Assembly (NCBI RefSeq): GCF_021390645.1
Contig: NZ_JAJEJT010000002.1
Coordinates: forward strand, 1,736,001-1,800,000
Direction of reading: 5' to 3'
Length of the DNA stretch: 64,000 nt
Source of the DNA: Paraburkholderia flagellata
GTDB taxonomy: Bacteria > Pseudomonadota > Gammaproteobacteria > Burkholderiales > Burkholderiaceae
A program made the translations under genes and the position numbers. Positions 38,794 through 49,097 of this stretch are shown piece by piece. The notes under the pieces are model-generated. The model ran no database searches. It was not told the origin of the DNA and was given only the letters and a program-made list of their open reading frames with translations. Position 1 is the stretch's first letter; every line of letters begins with the position of its first letter.

Positions 38794-39284
38794 CCCGATC
38801 GAGCAAGGGTTTGCGGGCAGGCTGCATGCTAATTTCAGGACATGAAACCGGCATGACGCAGAGGAGCCGCCGGCTGCATCCACATCGTGGCGAATGCGCC
38901 ACGAGCCGCCTTGCACGATGCTGTTCCCTCACGCAGTAAACGCAGTAGAGGTTTCGATCCGCCCAGCCGGCACGCCTGAGTCATTGCGCGCCGCGCGCTT
39001 CGTGGAAGAGCCCGAGCGAGCTGTTGCAGGAGTCGGCACACGCGAAGCGGCCAGCGTCTGGCGTCCCTCTGAGGGCGCCCCGTTCACCTCTTGCCATGTT
39101 GCACAGGTTACCGGCACGGCGGTCCGCGCCGGCGCCGCACGCGTCACGGCTTGTCAGTCATTGTTGTTCCAGTGAAGCGCGCACGCCAGCGAGAAAGACC
39201 GCCTGTTTCACCTACGCTTCGTGTATCGCGCATATAGAATGGCGTTTTACCCTGGCGTCTAACGCATCTTCCTGGAGATTTTCA
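38794..39284. other. Long untranslated region upstream of mdh
   Basis: About 490 bp without a credible gene. It contains a small hairpin (GTGGCGAATGCGCCAC, 38887-38902) and no recognised riboswitch. An in-frame upward extension of mdh to 39024 is not supported by a ribosome site or family length. It may be a long mdh leader or hold a small RNA. Confidence 0.45.
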
Positions 39285-40271
39285 ATGGCTAAGCCCGCAA
39301 AGCGCGTTGCCGTCACCGGCGCCGCAGGTCAGATCGCTTACTCCCTGCTGTTCCGCATTGCGAATGGCGACCTGCTCGGCAAGGATCAGCCCGTCATCCT
39401 GCAACTGCTCGACCTTCCGCAAGCGCAAGCCGCCGTCAAGGGCGTCGTGATGGAACTGGACGACTGCGCATTCCCGCTGCTCGCGGGCGTGGTCATCACC
39501 GACGACCCGAAGGTCGCGTTCAAGGACGCCGACGTCGCCCTGCTGGTTGGCGCACGCCCCCGCTCGAAGGGCATGGAGCGTAAGGATCTGCTCTCGGCAA
39601 ACGCTGAAATCTTCACGGTTCAGGGCAAGGCGCTGAACGACGTCGCCAGCCGCGACGTGAAGGTGCTGGTCGTCGGCAACCCGGCCAACACGAACGCCTA
39701 CATCGCCATGAAGTCGGCACCGGATCTGCCGAAGAAGAACTTCACCGCCATGCTGCGTCTGGACCACAACCGCGCGCTCTCGCAACTGGCCGCCAAGTCG
39801 GGCAAGCCGGTCGCTTCGATCGAGAAGCTCGCCGTGTGGGGTAACCATTCGCCGACGATGTACCCCGACTTCCGTGTCGCCACGGCCGAAGGCCAGTCGC
39901 TGACCAAGCTGATCAACGACGACGAATGGAACCGCAACGTGTTCATCCCGACGGTCGGCAAGCGCGGCGCGGCGATCATCGAAGCGCGCGGCCTCTCGTC
40001 GGCAGCTTCGGCGGCCAACGCAGCGATCGACCACGTGCGTGACTGGGTTCTCGGCACGAACGGCAAGTGGGTCACGATGGGTATCCCGTCGGACGGCTCG
40101 TACGGCATTCCCGAAGACATCATCTACGGCGTGCCGGTGACGTGCGAAAACGGCGAATACAAGCGCGTGGAAGGCCTGGAAATCGACGCGTTCTCGCGCG
40201 AAAAGATGGACGGCACGCTCAACGAGCTGCTCGAAGAGCGCGAAGGCGTGGCTCACCTGCTCGGCAAGTAA
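39285..40271 (+). CDS. mdh: Malate dehydrogenase
   Basis: A 328-residue NAD-dependent malate dehydrogenase of the long bacterial type. It has the dinucleotide loop [21 protein letters not shown], substrate arginines ([23 protein letters not shown]) and the catalytic His in [14 protein letters not shown]. The ribosome site GGAG sits 7 nt before ATG 39285. It is the first gene of the plus-strand half of the TCA block. Confidence 0.97.
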
Positions 40272-40282
40272 GCCAGCTGTAC

Positions 40283-40322
40283 GAACGGAACGCGCGATTT
40301 ACGCCCGTTCCGTTCTGCTTTA
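40283..40322 (+). terminator. Terminator-like hairpin after mdh
   Basis: Stem GAACGGAAC / GTTCCGTTC (9 bp) with a 15-nt loop, followed by TGCTTTAT. A moderate terminator. Confidence 0.6.
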
Positions 40323-40328
40323 TGGGCC

Positions 40329-40384
40329 CGACGGGTCGCCCTGTGCGGGCCACCCTACGCGGGCCGCCCTATGCGGGCCACCCG
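40329..40384. repeat. Four imperfect tandem 14-bp units
   Basis: Units CGACGGGTCGCCCT, GTGCGGGCCACCCT, ACGCGGGCCGCCCT and ATGCGGGCCACCCG follow one another without gaps (40329-40384) between the mdh hairpin and the CitE-like gene. The last three share GCGGGCC(A/G)CCC. Confidence 0.85.
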
Positions 40385-40458
40385 ATCCGCATGCGCCTTG
40401 CTGGCAGGACGCATCCGAATCCGGTATCTCCTACAAAACTCAACTCCCGACGCCGAAG

Positions 40459-41472
40459 ATGCGCGCCATGCTCCCAGCCGAAGTGCTGTTTGACGGCGAA
40501 GCGCCGCCTGCCATCCTGCCCGCATGCGACCACTACGCGGGCAGTGAGAAGCTGATGCTCAAATCGCTCGCGCTGCAGCAGCAGTTGGGCCCGGTATTCG
40601 ACATCACGCTCGACTGCGAAGACGGTGCGCAGGTAGGCCGCGAAGCCGAACACGCCGATCTCGTCGCGTCGCTCATCGGCGGCGAGCACGACCGCTTTGG
40701 CCGCGTTGGCGTGCGCATCCACGATTTCCATCACCCGCATTGGCGCGACGACGTGCGCATGATCCTGCGCGCCGCGAAACGCGCGCCGGCCTTCATCACG
40801 CTGCCGAAGATCCGCGCTGTGGGCGACGCCGCCGAAATGACCGCGTTCATCGAGGCCACGCGCGTCGAGATGGGCATCGACAAGCCCATTCCCGTTCAAT
40901 TGCTCGTCGAAACGCATGGCGCGCTCGCGCGCGTGTTCGACCTCGCTGCGCTGCGCGGCGTCGAGTCCCTGAGCTTCGGCCTGATGGACTTCGTCTCCGC
41001 GCACGATGGCGCGATTCCCGATACGGCAATGCGCTCGCCCGGCCAGTTCGACCACCCGCTCGTGCGCCGCGCGAAGCTCGAAATCGCGGCCGCGTGCCAC
41101 GCTTTCGGCCGCGTACCCTCGCACAACGTGAGCACGGAAGTGCGCGACATGGAAGTGGTGGCGAACGACGCGCGACGCGCGCGAAACGAGTTCGGCTATA
41201 CGCGTATGTGGAGCATTCACCCGGCGCAGATTCCCGCAATCGTGGCCGCTTTCGCGCCGCGCGACGAAGAAATCGCCCTGGCCGCCGAAATCCTGCTGGC
41301 GGCGCAACACGCGCAATGGGGTCCGACACGCCACGGCGACACGCTGCACGACCGCGCGAGCTATCGCTATTACTGGTCCGTGCTGCGCCGCGCGCGCGCC
41401 ACGGGCCGCGCCGTACCGGCCGAAGCGGCGCCGCTGTTCGCGCGGGGCGAACTGACTGGGGAGTCGGCCTGA
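40459..41472 (+). CDS. HpcH/HpaI aldolase or citrate-lyase-beta-like (CitE) protein
   Basis: A 337-residue TIM barrel of the CitE/malyl-CoA lyase superfamily. It has VFDITLDCEDGAQVGREAEHA with acidic metal ligands, RIHDFHHPHWRDD, VQLLVETHGALARVFDLAALRG with the second metal-binding Glu, and MWSIHPAQIPAIVAAF at the end. Stand-alone CitE proteins act on (methyl)malyl-CoA or citramalyl-CoA; the exact substrate cannot be read from the sequence. Its place between mdh and prpD suggests a role near the TCA or methylcitrate cycles. No clear ribosome site; ATG 40468 is an alternative start. Confidence 0.85.
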   Translation: MRAMLPAEVLFDGEAPPAILPACDHYAGSEKLMLKSLALQQQLGPVFDITLDCEDGAQVGREAEHADLVASLIGGEHDRFGRVGVRIHDFHHPHWRDDVRMILRAAKRAPAFITLPKIRAVGDAAEMTAFIEATRVEMGIDKPIPVQLLVETHGALARVFDLAALRGVESLSFGLMDFVSAHDGAIPDTAMRSPGQFDHPLVRRAKLEIAAACHAFGRVPSHNVSTEVRDMEVVANDARRARNEFGYTRMWSIHPAQIPAIVAAFAPRDEEIALAAEILLAAQHAQWGPTRHGDTLHDRASYRYYWSVLRRARATGRAVPAEAAPLFARGELTGESA

Positions 41473-41759
41473 AGCGTGCCACGATCGGTCGCAGAAAACG
41501 TTTTCAACGTACTCAGCGATGGCAACAATGCGGATCTCGTGGCGCATAGCGCAGCAACGGCAGTCACGGACAGTTACAGGCAGTTACTAGCGAACCAAGG
41601 CGCAAACAACACCGGGCCGGAGAAATTGAAGTTCACGGCAATAAATAGGTGAAAATAGCGTCCGCTGCGCGCTTTCGGGGCGCGCGCAGTGCAAACGGCG
41701 GTTGCCTGTTCAACCGCGCACTGATCAACCGCTTTTAGATAGATAAAGGTTTGACTCCC

Positions 41760-42287
41760 ATGAAGAAACTGCTGATCGCCGCTGTTATCGGCACGCTGTC
41801 CTCGACGCTGATGCTGGCGGCCACCGACGCCGCCGCACAAGGCACCACGTCGACCACGACTGCCAAGAAGCCTGCTCCGAAGCATCGCATCATCAAGCGC
41901 AAGGCCAATCCGGCCAAGGAAGCGAAGGTCGATGCGATCCCGGAAGGTTCGGAGCACTGGACCTGCGCTGAAGGCGCGCAATTCGACCTGAAGGGCGACA
42001 TGGCACGTGACCAGATCGTCACCGTTCACTGGGCGAACAAGAACTACAACCTGCCCCGTCAGGTCACGACCACGGGCGCCGACCGCTTCCACGACGCCGC
42101 AACCGGCCTCGACCTCGTCGTGATCCCGACGAAGGCCATGCTGTTCTCGGACAAGGACAGCTCGCGCCTGGCCGACGAGTGCAAGACTGTTGCCATGCAA
42201 CAAGGCGCCATGGCGCCGACGCAGGCTCAAGCGCTGAACCCGGCTAACCGCGCTCCGGCGGCCGCCAGCGGCGCCGCGGGTCAGTAA
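41760..42287 (+). CDS. Secreted protein of unknown function
   Basis: 175 residues with a clear signal peptide ([20 protein letters not shown], cut after AAAQG region). The mature part starts with a Thr/Lys-rich segment ([19 protein letters not shown]) and a compact domain ([20 protein letters not shown] ... [36 protein letters not shown]) and ends in an Ala-rich tail. I do not recognise the family; two cysteines (WTCAEG, DECKTV) could form a disulfide. It lies 19 nt before the prpD-like gene. The 287-nt gap before it holds nothing recognisable. Confidence 0.75.
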   Translation: MKKLLIAAVIGTLSSTLMLAATDAAAQGTTSTTTAKKPAPKHRIIKRKANPAKEAKVDAIPEGSEHWTCAEGAQFDLKGDMARDQIVTVHWANKNYNLPRQVTTTGADRFHDAATGLDLVVIPTKAMLFSDKDSSRLADECKTVAMQQGAMAPTQAQALNPANRAPAAASGAAGQ

Positions 42288-42306
42288 GAACCGCAGGAAC
42301 GCCTCG

Positions 42307-43758
42307 ATGTCCGCCCTGATCTCCAACGTCAGGCCGCAGCCGGACCAGGTACTGGTCGATATCGTCGACTACGTGCTGGGCTTCCGGGTAGACAGCGCGC
42401 TCGCGCTGACGACGGCCCGGCATTGCCTGATCGATACCCTCGGCTGCGGACTCGAGGCGCTCTCCTACCCCGCCTGCACCAAGTTGCTAGGACCGATCGT
42501 GCCGGGCACGGTCGTCCCGCACGGCGCGAAGGTGCCCGGCACGTCATTCCAGCTCGACCCGGTTCAGGCCGCGTTCAGCATCGGCGCGATGATCCGCTGG
42601 CTCGACTTCAACGACACGTGGCTTGCCGCCGAATGGGGCCATCCGTCGGACAACCTGGGCGGCATTCTCGCGACCGCCGACTGGCTCTCGCGCACCGCCA
42701 TCGCTCAGGGGAAATCGCCGCTCACCATGCAGCACGTGCTCGAAGGCATGGTGAAGGCGCACGAGATCCAGGGCTGCATTGCGCTGGAGAACTCGTTCAA
42801 CAAGATCGGTCTCGACCATGTGCTGCTCGTGAAGCTCGCCTCGACCGCCGTGGTCGGACAAATGCTCGGGCTCACGCGCGACGAACTGATCAACGCCGTC
42901 TCCCTCGCGATGGTCGACGGCCAGTCGCTGCGCACCTACCGCCACGCGCCCAATACGGGCTCGCGCAAGTCGTGGGCCGCAGGCGACGCCACCTCGCGCG
43001 CCGTGCGCCTCGCGCTCATGGCAAAAACGGGCGAGATGGGTTATCCCTCGGCGCTCACGGCGAAAACCTGGGGCTTCTACGACGTCTCGTTCAAGGGGCA
43101 GCCGTTCAAGTTTCAGCGCCCCTACGGCACGTACGTGATGGAAAACGTGCTGTTCAAGATTTCGTTCCCCGCTGAATTCCACGCGCAGACCGCCGCCGAA
43201 GCCGCGATGACGCTGTACGGCGTGCTCGCGCAACACGGCAGGACGGTTGGGGACATCAAGCGCATCACCATCCGCACGCATGAAGCGGCGATCCGCATCA
43301 TCGACAAGAGTGGCCCGCTTGCAAACCCGGCCGACCGCGACCACTGTATCCAGTACATGATCGCCGTGCCGCTGATCTTCGGGCGTCTAACCGCCGCCGA
43401 CTACGAAGACGAAGTCGCGAGCGACCCGCGCATCGACGCCCTGCGCGCGAAAATGGTATGCGTGGAAGACCCGCAGTTCACGAAGGATTATCACGATCCG
43501 GACAAGCGTTCGATCGCGAATGCGCTCACCATAGAGCTAATCGAAGGCACGACGCTCGACGAGGTCGTAGTGGAGTACCCGATCGGCCACAAGCGGCGGC
43601 GCGAAGAAGGCATCCCGCTTTTGATCGAGAAGTTTCGAATCAACCTCGCGCGCCGCTTCCCCGCGAAGCAGCAGCAGGCGATTCTCGATGTCTCGCTGGA
43701 CGAAGCGCGGCTTTGCGCCCTGCCCGTCAACGAGTACGTCGACATGTTTGTGATCTGA
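42307..43758 (+). CDS. prpD: MmgE/PrpD family 2-methylcitrate / citrate dehydratase
   Basis: 483 residues, the same length as E. coli PrpD. The family signature is clear: [42 protein letters not shown] with catalytic-region Asp/His residues, and [23 protein letters not shown]. It dehydrates 2-methylcitrate to 2-methylaconitate, and PrpD enzymes also act on citrate. Its position directly before acnA fits a shared aconitate/methylcitrate step. No other prp gene is in the window. Confidence 0.92.
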   Translation: MSALISNVRPQPDQVLVDIVDYVLGFRVDSALALTTARHCLIDTLGCGLEALSYPACTKLLGPIVPGTVVPHGAKVPGTSFQLDPVQAAFSIGAMIRWLDFNDTWLAAEWGHPSDNLGGILATADWLSRTAIAQGKSPLTMQHVLEGMVKAHEIQGCIALENSFNKIGLDHVLLVKLASTAVVGQMLGLTRDELINAVSLAMVDGQSLRTYRHAPNTGSRKSWAAGDATSRAVRLALMAKTGEMGYPSALTAKTWGFYDVSFKGQPFKFQRPYGTYVMENVLFKISFPAEFHAQTAAEAAMTLYGVLAQHGRTVGDIKRITIRTHEAAIRIIDKSGPLANPADRDHCIQYMIAVPLIFGRLTAADYEDEVASDPRIDALRAKMVCVEDPQFTKDYHDPDKRSIANALTIELIEGTTLDEVVVEYPIGHKRRREEGIPLLIEKFRINLARRFPAKQQQAILDVSLDEARLCALPVNEYVDMFVI

Positions 43759-43834
43759 GCAATCAGGCAGATATCAGTGACAGCAGCAAACGAGCAGTAA
43801 GCGTTATTTCCGCGATTAAACGAAGGAAAACACT

Positions 43835-46552
43835 ATGGCCCACAATCTCCACAAAACGCTAAAAGAATTCGACAGCGGTTCCGGCAAAGGCAAGTTCTAC
43901 TCGCTGCCGCAACTCGGCAAGCAGCTTGGCGTGAAGATCAATCGTCTGCCGGTCTCGATCCGTCTGGTGCTCGAGTCTGTGCTGCGTAACTACGACGGCA
44001 AGAAGATCGCGGAAGAGCACATCGAGCAACTCGCGAACTGGAAGCCGAACGCCTCGCGCGTCGACGAAATCCCGTTTGTCGTCGCCCGCGTCGTGCTGCA
44101 GGACTTCACGGGCGTGCCGCTGCTCGCCGACATCGCCGCCATGCGCGGCGTGGCCAAGCAGGTTGGCAAGGACCCCAAGGTCATCGAACCGCTCGTGCCG
44201 GTGGACCTCGTCGTCGACCACTCGGTGCAGATCGACTACTTCCGCCAGAAGGACGCGCTCGACCTGAACATGAAGCTGGAATTCCAGCGCAACAACGAGC
44301 GCTACCAGTTCATGAAGTGGGGCATGCAGGCGTTCGACACGTTCAAGGTCGTGCCGCCGGGCATCGGCATCGTCCACCAGGTCAACCTGGAATACCTCGC
44401 GCGCGGCGTGCACAAGAAGGCTGAAGGCGCGGATACCGTCTACTACCCGGACACGCTCGTCGGCACCGACTCGCACACCACGATGATCAACGGCATCGGC
44501 GTGGTGGGCTGGGGCGTGGGCGGCATCGAAGCCGAAGCCGGCATGCTCGGCCAGCCGGTGTACTTCCTCACGCCGGACGTCGTCGGCGTCGAGTTGAAGG
44601 GCAAGCTGCGCGAAGGCTGCACGGCAACGGACCTCGTGCTGACCATTACCGAAATGCTGCGCAAGGAAAAGGTCGTCGGCAAGTTCGTCGAGTTCTTCGG
44701 CGAAGGCACGGCGTCGATCGGCGTGCCCGACCGCGCGACCATCGGCAACATGGCGCCCGAGTACGGCGCAACGATGGGCTTCTTCCCGGTCGACGAGAAG
44801 ACGATCGACTACTTCAAGGGCACGGGCCGCACGGAAGCTGAAATCTCCGCGTTCGAGAACTACTTCAAGGCCCAGGATCTCTTCGGCGTGCCGAAGGCCG
44901 GCGACATCGACTACACGAAGACGCTCGTCCTCGACCTCGGCACGGTCGCGCCCTCGCTGGCCGGTCCGAAGCGCCCGCAAGACCGTATCGAAATCGGCCA
45001 CGTGAAGTCGACCTTCACCGACCTGTTCTCGAAGCCGGTCGCGGAAAACGGCTTCAACAAGAAGGCCGCCGACCTCTCCGCCGAATACGCGGCGGGCGAC
45101 AAGGTCAAGCTGCACAACGGCGACGTGCTGATCGCCGCGATCACGTCGTGCACGAACACGTCGAACCCGAGCGTGCTGCTGGCCGCCGGTCTGCTCGCGA
45201 AGAAGGCCGTGGAAGCGGGCCTGACGGTCGCGCCGCACATCAAGACGTCGCTCGCTCCGGGATCGCGCATCGTCACGGAATACCTGACGAAGACGGGCCT
45301 GCTGCCCTACCTCTCGAAGCTCGGCTTCGAGCTCGCGGCTTACGGCTGCACGACCTGTATCGGCAACGCCGGCGACCTGACGGCCGAGCTGAACGAGTCG
45401 ATCGTCAAGAACGACGTCGTCGCGGCAGCGGTGCTCTCGGGCAACCGCAACTTCGAAGCGCGTATCCACCCGAACATCCGCGCGAACTTCCTGGCCTCGC
45501 CGCCGCTGGTCGTCGCTTACGCGATCGCGGGCAACATCACGCGCGACCTGATGACGGAACCGGTCGGCAAGGGCAAGGGCGGCCGCGACATCTACCTCGG
45601 CGACATCTGGCCGACGAGCGACGAAGTCAACGCGCTGCTCAAGTTCGCGCTCGACCCGGACGCGTTCCAGAAGAACTACAGCCAGCTCACGAAGAAGGGC
45701 GACCTGTGGAGCAAGATCGAAGGCGAAGAAGGTCAGGTCTACGACTGGCCGAAGTCGACCTACATCGCCGAGCCGCCGTTCTTCGGCAGCGATTTTTCGA
45801 TGACGCCGTCGTCGGAAGTGGCCGAGATCAAGGGCGCGCGCGCACTGGGCATCTTCGGTGACTCGGTCACGACCGACCACATCAGCCCGGCTGGCTCGAT
45901 CAAGGAAGACTCGCCCGCCGGCAAGTGGCTGAAGGAAAACGGCGTGCAGAAGGCCGACTTCAACAGCTACGGCTCGCGCCGCGGCAACCACGACGTGATG
46001 ATGCGCGGCACCTTCGCGAACGTGCGTATCAAGAATCTGATGATCCCGGCGAAGGCCGACGGCACGCGCGTGGAAGGCGGCCTGACGCTTCACCAGCCGA
46101 GCGGCGAACAGCTGTCGATTTACGACGCCGCCATGAAGTACATCGACGCCGGCACGCCGACCATGGTGTTTGCAGGCGAAGAGTACGGCACGGGTTCGTC
46201 GCGTGACTGGGCAGCCAAGGGCACGCAGCTGCTGGGCGTGAAGGCCGTGGTCGCACGCAGCTTCGAGCGTATCCACCGCTCGAACCTGGTCGGCATGGGC
46301 GTTCTGCCGCTGCAGTTCAAGGGCTCGGACAGCGTGCAATCGCTCGGCCTGACTGGCGAAGAAACGTTCGACATCGAAGGCCTGACGGACGACTTCAAGC
46401 CGCAACAGGACCTGACGCTCGTGATCCACCACAAGGACGGCAAGGATCAGCGCGTGCAGGTGCTGCTGCGTATCGACACGCCGATCGAAGTCGACTACTA
46501 CAAGCACGGCGGTATTCTGCCGTTCGTGCTGCGCTCGCTGCTCGCAGCGTAA
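43835..46552 (+). CDS. acnA: Aconitate hydratase A
   Basis: A 905-residue aconitase of the AcnA/IRP1 type. It has substrate and iron-sulfur motifs [30 protein letters not shown] and [13 protein letters not shown], and the swivelling-domain loop [16 protein letters not shown]. It isomerises citrate to isocitrate. ATG 43835 follows a GGAA site, 76 nt after prpD, and a terminator follows. A 913-codon frame lies on the opposite strand but is a codon-bias artefact. Confidence 0.97.
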   Translation: MAHNLHKTLKEFDSGSGKGKFYSLPQLGKQLGVKINRLPVSIRLVLESVLRNYDGKKIAEEHIEQLANWKPNASRVDEIPFVVARVVLQDFTGVPLLADIAAMRGVAKQVGKDPKVIEPLVPVDLVVDHSVQIDYFRQKDALDLNMKLEFQRNNERYQFMKWGMQAFDTFKVVPPGIGIVHQVNLEYLARGVHKKAEGADTVYYPDTLVGTDSHTTMINGIGVVGWGVGGIEAEAGMLGQPVYFLTPDVVGVELKGKLREGCTATDLVLTITEMLRKEKVVGKFVEFFGEGTASIGVPDRATIGNMAPEYGATMGFFPVDEKTIDYFKGTGRTEAEISAFENYFKAQDLFGVPKAGDIDYTKTLVLDLGTVAPSLAGPKRPQDRIEIGHVKSTFTDLFSKPVAENGFNKKAADLSAEYAAGDKVKLHNGDVLIAAITSCTNTSNPSVLLAAGLLAKKAVEAGLTVAPHIKTSLAPGSRIVTEYLTKTGLLPYLSKLGFELAAYGCTTCIGNAGDLTAELNESIVKNDVVAAAVLSGNRNFEARIHPNIRANFLASPPLVVAYAIAGNITRDLMTEPVGKGKGGRDIYLGDIWPTSDEVNALLKFALDPDAFQKNYSQLTKKGDLWSKIEGEEGQVYDWPKSTYIAEPPFFGSDFSMTPSSEVAEIKGARALGIFGDSVTTDHISPAGSIKEDSPAGKWLKENGVQKADFNSYGSRRGNHDVMMRGTFANVRIKNLMIPAKADGTRVEGGLTLHQPSGEQLSIYDAAMKYIDAGTPTMVFAGEEYGTGSSRDWAAKGTQLLGVKAVVARSFERIHRSNLVGMGVLPLQFKGSDSVQSLGLTGEETFDIEGLTDDFKPQQDLTLVIHHKDGKDQRVQVLLRIDTPIEVDYYKHGGILPFVLRSLLAA

Positions 46553-46606
46553 GCAAGCCACTTTTTTGCAGGTGCCGCGCCCGGTAACGGGTGCGGTCAC
46601 ACTTGG

Positions 46607-46633
46607 AGCCCGACGTAAGTCGGGCTTTTTTTT
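46607..46633. terminator. Terminator after acnA
   Basis: Stem AGCCCGAC / GTCGGGCT with a GTAA loop, followed by eight T. It lies between convergent acnA and the response regulator gene. Confidence 0.93.
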
Positions 46634-46653
46634 CGGCTGTGCTTCGGGTTGAG

Positions 46654-47256
46654 CTATTCGATCAGCTTGTTCAAGGTGGCAAACTCGATCAACGCCGCAA
46701 GCGACGACACGCCAAGCTTGTCCAGCACGCGAGTTTTATAGGTGCTGACGGTCTTGTCTGAAAGCCCAAGCCGTGCCGCAATGCCCTTGTTGCTCATGCC
46801 GCGCGCGAGATGCTGCAACACTTCGACTTCGCGAGGCGACAGCCCATTGAGCGCCACGTCGCGGCCGCCGCCGCAGCTGCCCGCCGGGAAGCAGTCGTAG
46901 CCGAGCAGCACCGCCTTGACCACACCGCACAGCTCCTCCACGCCGCGATTCTTGTTGACATAGCCGTTCGCACCCGCCACGCGCGTGTGATTAGCCATGA
47001 CCAACTCGGGCTTCGCAGAGAGCACGAGAATGCGCGCGCCGGGCTGCTTCACACGAATGCCGCGGATGACTGAAAGGCCGTCGAGCTTCGGCAACTCGAG
47101 GTCGAGGATCACCAGATCGGGATGCAATTGCTGAACGAGGCGAAGGCCCTCTTCGCCGTCGCTGCACTCTGCCACCAGTTCGTATTCCGTATTCAGCACG
47201 TTGGCGAGCATCTTCAGCACGATCGGATGGTCGTCGATTACAACGATGCGTTTCAT
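46654..47256 (-). CDS. NarL/FixJ-family response regulator, no kinase nearby
   Basis: 200 residues. The receiver domain has MKRIVVIDDHPIVLKML and the phosphoacceptor Asp52 (DLVILDLELPKLDGLSV). The LuxR-type helix-turn-helix is GLSPREVEVLQHLARGMSNKG with SDKTVSTYKTRVLDKLGV. The likely start is ATG 47256 (GGAA upstream); ATG 47268 would add four residues. No histidine kinase gene is adjacent, so its partner is elsewhere. It resembles BvgA/EvgA-type regulators. Confidence 0.92.
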   Translation of the reverse strand: MKRIVVIDDHPIVLKMLANVLNTEYELVAECSDGEEGLRLVQQLHPDLVILDLELPKLDGLSVIRGIRVKQPGARILVLSAKPELVMANHTRVAGANGYVNKNRGVEELCGVVKAVLLGYDCFPAGSCGGGRDVALNGLSPREVEVLQHLARGMSNKGIAARLGLSDKTVSTYKTRVLDKLGVSSLAALIEFATLNKLIE

Positions 47257-47433
47257 TTTTTGTTCCATGGCGGAGTGATTTATTTGACCCTTCAGCGGGA
47301 ATCTCACAGCCTGAACGACACGTCTTCGTTTTTGTATAGGAAAGTTCTGAAACGACGCTCAAGGTACTGGCCCAGGGTTAACCCATTGCGCGCGTAATTT
47401 GAATTTAACTAACGCGTGAATTAAAGTGAAACG

Positions 47434-48150
47434 ATGATCACGCGCACCCGCACCGCCGCCGCTGCGCCCCGCCCGCGAGGCCGGCGCCGCGCCGCCGCCG
47501 ACCTCGACATGCGCGAGCGGCTGCTCGCCAGCGCCACGCAACTGTTCGGCGAGCAGGGCATTGCGGCCACCACCATGGCGCAGATCGCCGAGGCCGCGGG
47601 TGTGACGTCCGCCATGGTTCACTACTACTTCACGAACCGCGAAAAGCTGCTCGACGCCGTGGTCGACGAGCGCATCGCGCGCTCCATTGCGTTCGTGTGG
47701 GAGAGTGTGGAGGGCGAGGTCGCGCAAGACCCTCACGCCCTCGTGGAGGAACTGCTCGCGAGGCTCTTTGAAGTCACCTCGCGCATGCCCTGGCTGCCGC
47801 CGCTGTGGCTGCGCGAAATCGTCAACGAAGGTGGCCTGCTGCGCGAGCGCATGCTCAAGCGGCTACCTACCGAGCAGTTGCAACGCTTTGCCGCGCGCAT
47901 TGGCGAAGCGCAGCGCGACGGCAGCGTCAATGCTGAACTTGAAGCGCCGCTACTCTTCATCTCGATTCTCGCGCTCGTCATGCTGCCGCTCGCCACGTCG
48001 AAGATCTGGCAAAGCACGCGTGGCTTTCCGAAGATCGAGCGCGAGGCGCTGCATCGGCATGTAAGCGCGCTGTTGCGTGCGGCCTTGCGCCCAGCGCCGC
48101 AGGACAAGCGCGTGCGCCGCGCCGCGGGCCGCAAGGGAGACTCGCCATGA
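47434..48150 (+). CDS. TetR-family repressor of the efflux operon
   Basis: 238 residues. The DNA-binding domain is RERLLASATQLFGEQGIAAT, TTMAQIAEAAGVTSAMVHYY and FTNREKLLDAV; the ligand domain resembles the CecR/YbiH group. Its stop overlaps the start of the HlyD gene (ATGA at 48147), so repressor and pump are co-translated and the gene is probably self-regulated. The AT-rich stretch at 47396-47426 with two GAATT(T/A)A copies is a candidate operator. Confidence 0.92.
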   Translation: MITRTRTAAAAPRPRGRRRAAADLDMRERLLASATQLFGEQGIAATTMAQIAEAAGVTSAMVHYYFTNREKLLDAVVDERIARSIAFVWESVEGEVAQDPHALVEELLARLFEVTSRMPWLPPLWLREIVNEGGLLRERMLKRLPTEQLQRFAARIGEAQRDGSVNAELEAPLLFISILALVMLPLATSKIWQSTRGFPKIEREALHRHVSALLRAALRPAPQDKRVRRAAGRKGDSP

Positions 48151-49097
48151 ACCGCAGCATTGCCTGCCTATGCGTCATGGCGTTCGTGCTCGCCGCGTGT
48201 TCCAGGCAAGGAGCGCCCGGCTGGCAGGGCTATGCAGAAGGCGAGTATGTCTATCTCGCGTCGTCGCAGTCGGGAACGCTCACGCACCTCGAAGTGCAAC
48301 GCGGGCAAACAGTGGCCGCCAATGCGCCCGCCTTCGCCCTCGACTCCGTCGAGGAAGCGGCCGCGCGCGACGAGGCACAACATCGGCTCACTGCCTCGCA
48401 GAAGCAGCTCGCCGACCTCCAAACCGGCAAGCGCCCGCCCGAAGTGCGTGTGACCGAGGCGCAGCTCGCGCAGGCCGAGGCGAACGCGCACAAGGCCGCG
48501 CTGCAACTCACGCGCGACGAGGCGCAACTGCGCGCAGGCGGCATTGCACAGGCGCAACTCGACGACTCGCGCGCGCAGGCCGCCTCCACGGCCGCCCAGG
48601 TGCGCGAACTGCAAAACCAGGTGCGCGTCGCGAATCTGCCGGGGCGTACCGCGCAAATCGCCGCCCAGGCCGCCGATGTCGAGGCCGCGCGCGCCTCGCT
48701 CGCGCAGGCACAGTGGCGGCTCGACCAGAAGCGCGTGAGCGTGCCCAGCGGCGGCCTCGTGTATGACACGCTATTTCGAGTGGGCGAGTGGGTGCAGGCG
48801 GGCAACCCTGTCGTGCAGATGTTGCCGCCGCAGAACGTGAAGGTGCGCTTCTTCGTACCCGAAACGATAGTCGGATCGCTCGCGCCCGGCCGCAAAGTCA
48901 ACGTGCGTTGCGACGGTTGCGCCGCCGCGGTTCCCGCCACCATCACGTGGATTTCGAACGCCGCCGAATATACGCCGCCCGTCATCTACAGCAACGAGAA
49001 CCGCGCGAAGCTCGTTTTCATGATCGAGGCGCGGCCTTCCGCACAGGACGCCGTCAAGCTGCATCCGGGCCAGCCGGTCGAGGTGACGCTGCAATGA
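48147..49097 (+). CDS. HlyD-type membrane fusion lipoprotein (YbhG-like)
   Basis: 316 residues. It has a lipoprotein signal (CLCVMAFVLAACSRQG, Cys18), a biotinyl-lipoyl-like half (YLASSQSGTLTHLEVQRGQTV), a long coiled-coil hairpin rich in Ala, Gln and Arg (residues ~70-190) and the second lipoyl half (VSVPSGGLVYDTLFRVGEWV). It joins the inner-membrane ABC pump to the outer-membrane channel. Overlaps of 4 nt at both ends tie it to the repressor and ATPase genes. Confidence 0.92.
   Translation: MNRSIACLCVMAFVLAACSRQGAPGWQGYAEGEYVYLASSQSGTLTHLEVQRGQTVAANAPAFALDSVEEAAARDEAQHRLTASQKQLADLQTGKRPPEVRVTEAQLAQAEANAHKAALQLTRDEAQLRAGGIAQAQLDDSRAQAASTAAQVRELQNQVRVANLPGRTAQIAAQAADVEAARASLAQAQWRLDQKRVSVPSGGLVYDTLFRVGEWVQAGNPVVQMLPPQNVKVRFFVPETIVGSLAPGRKVNVRCDGCAAAVPATITWISNAAEYTPPVIYSNENRAKLVFMIEARPSAQDAVKLHPGQPVEVTLQ

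Noticed and set aside
39024..39284. In-frame N-terminal extension of mdh
   Set aside because: Malate dehydrogenases begin at [19 protein letters not shown] sits before 39285, and the extension is low-quality sequence.
43859..46600. 913-codon open frame antisense to acnA
   Set aside because: The sense frame is a full-length aconitase with all active-site motifs. The antisense frame is Arg/Val/His/Asp-rich and family-less, as expected from codon bias in GC-rich DNA.
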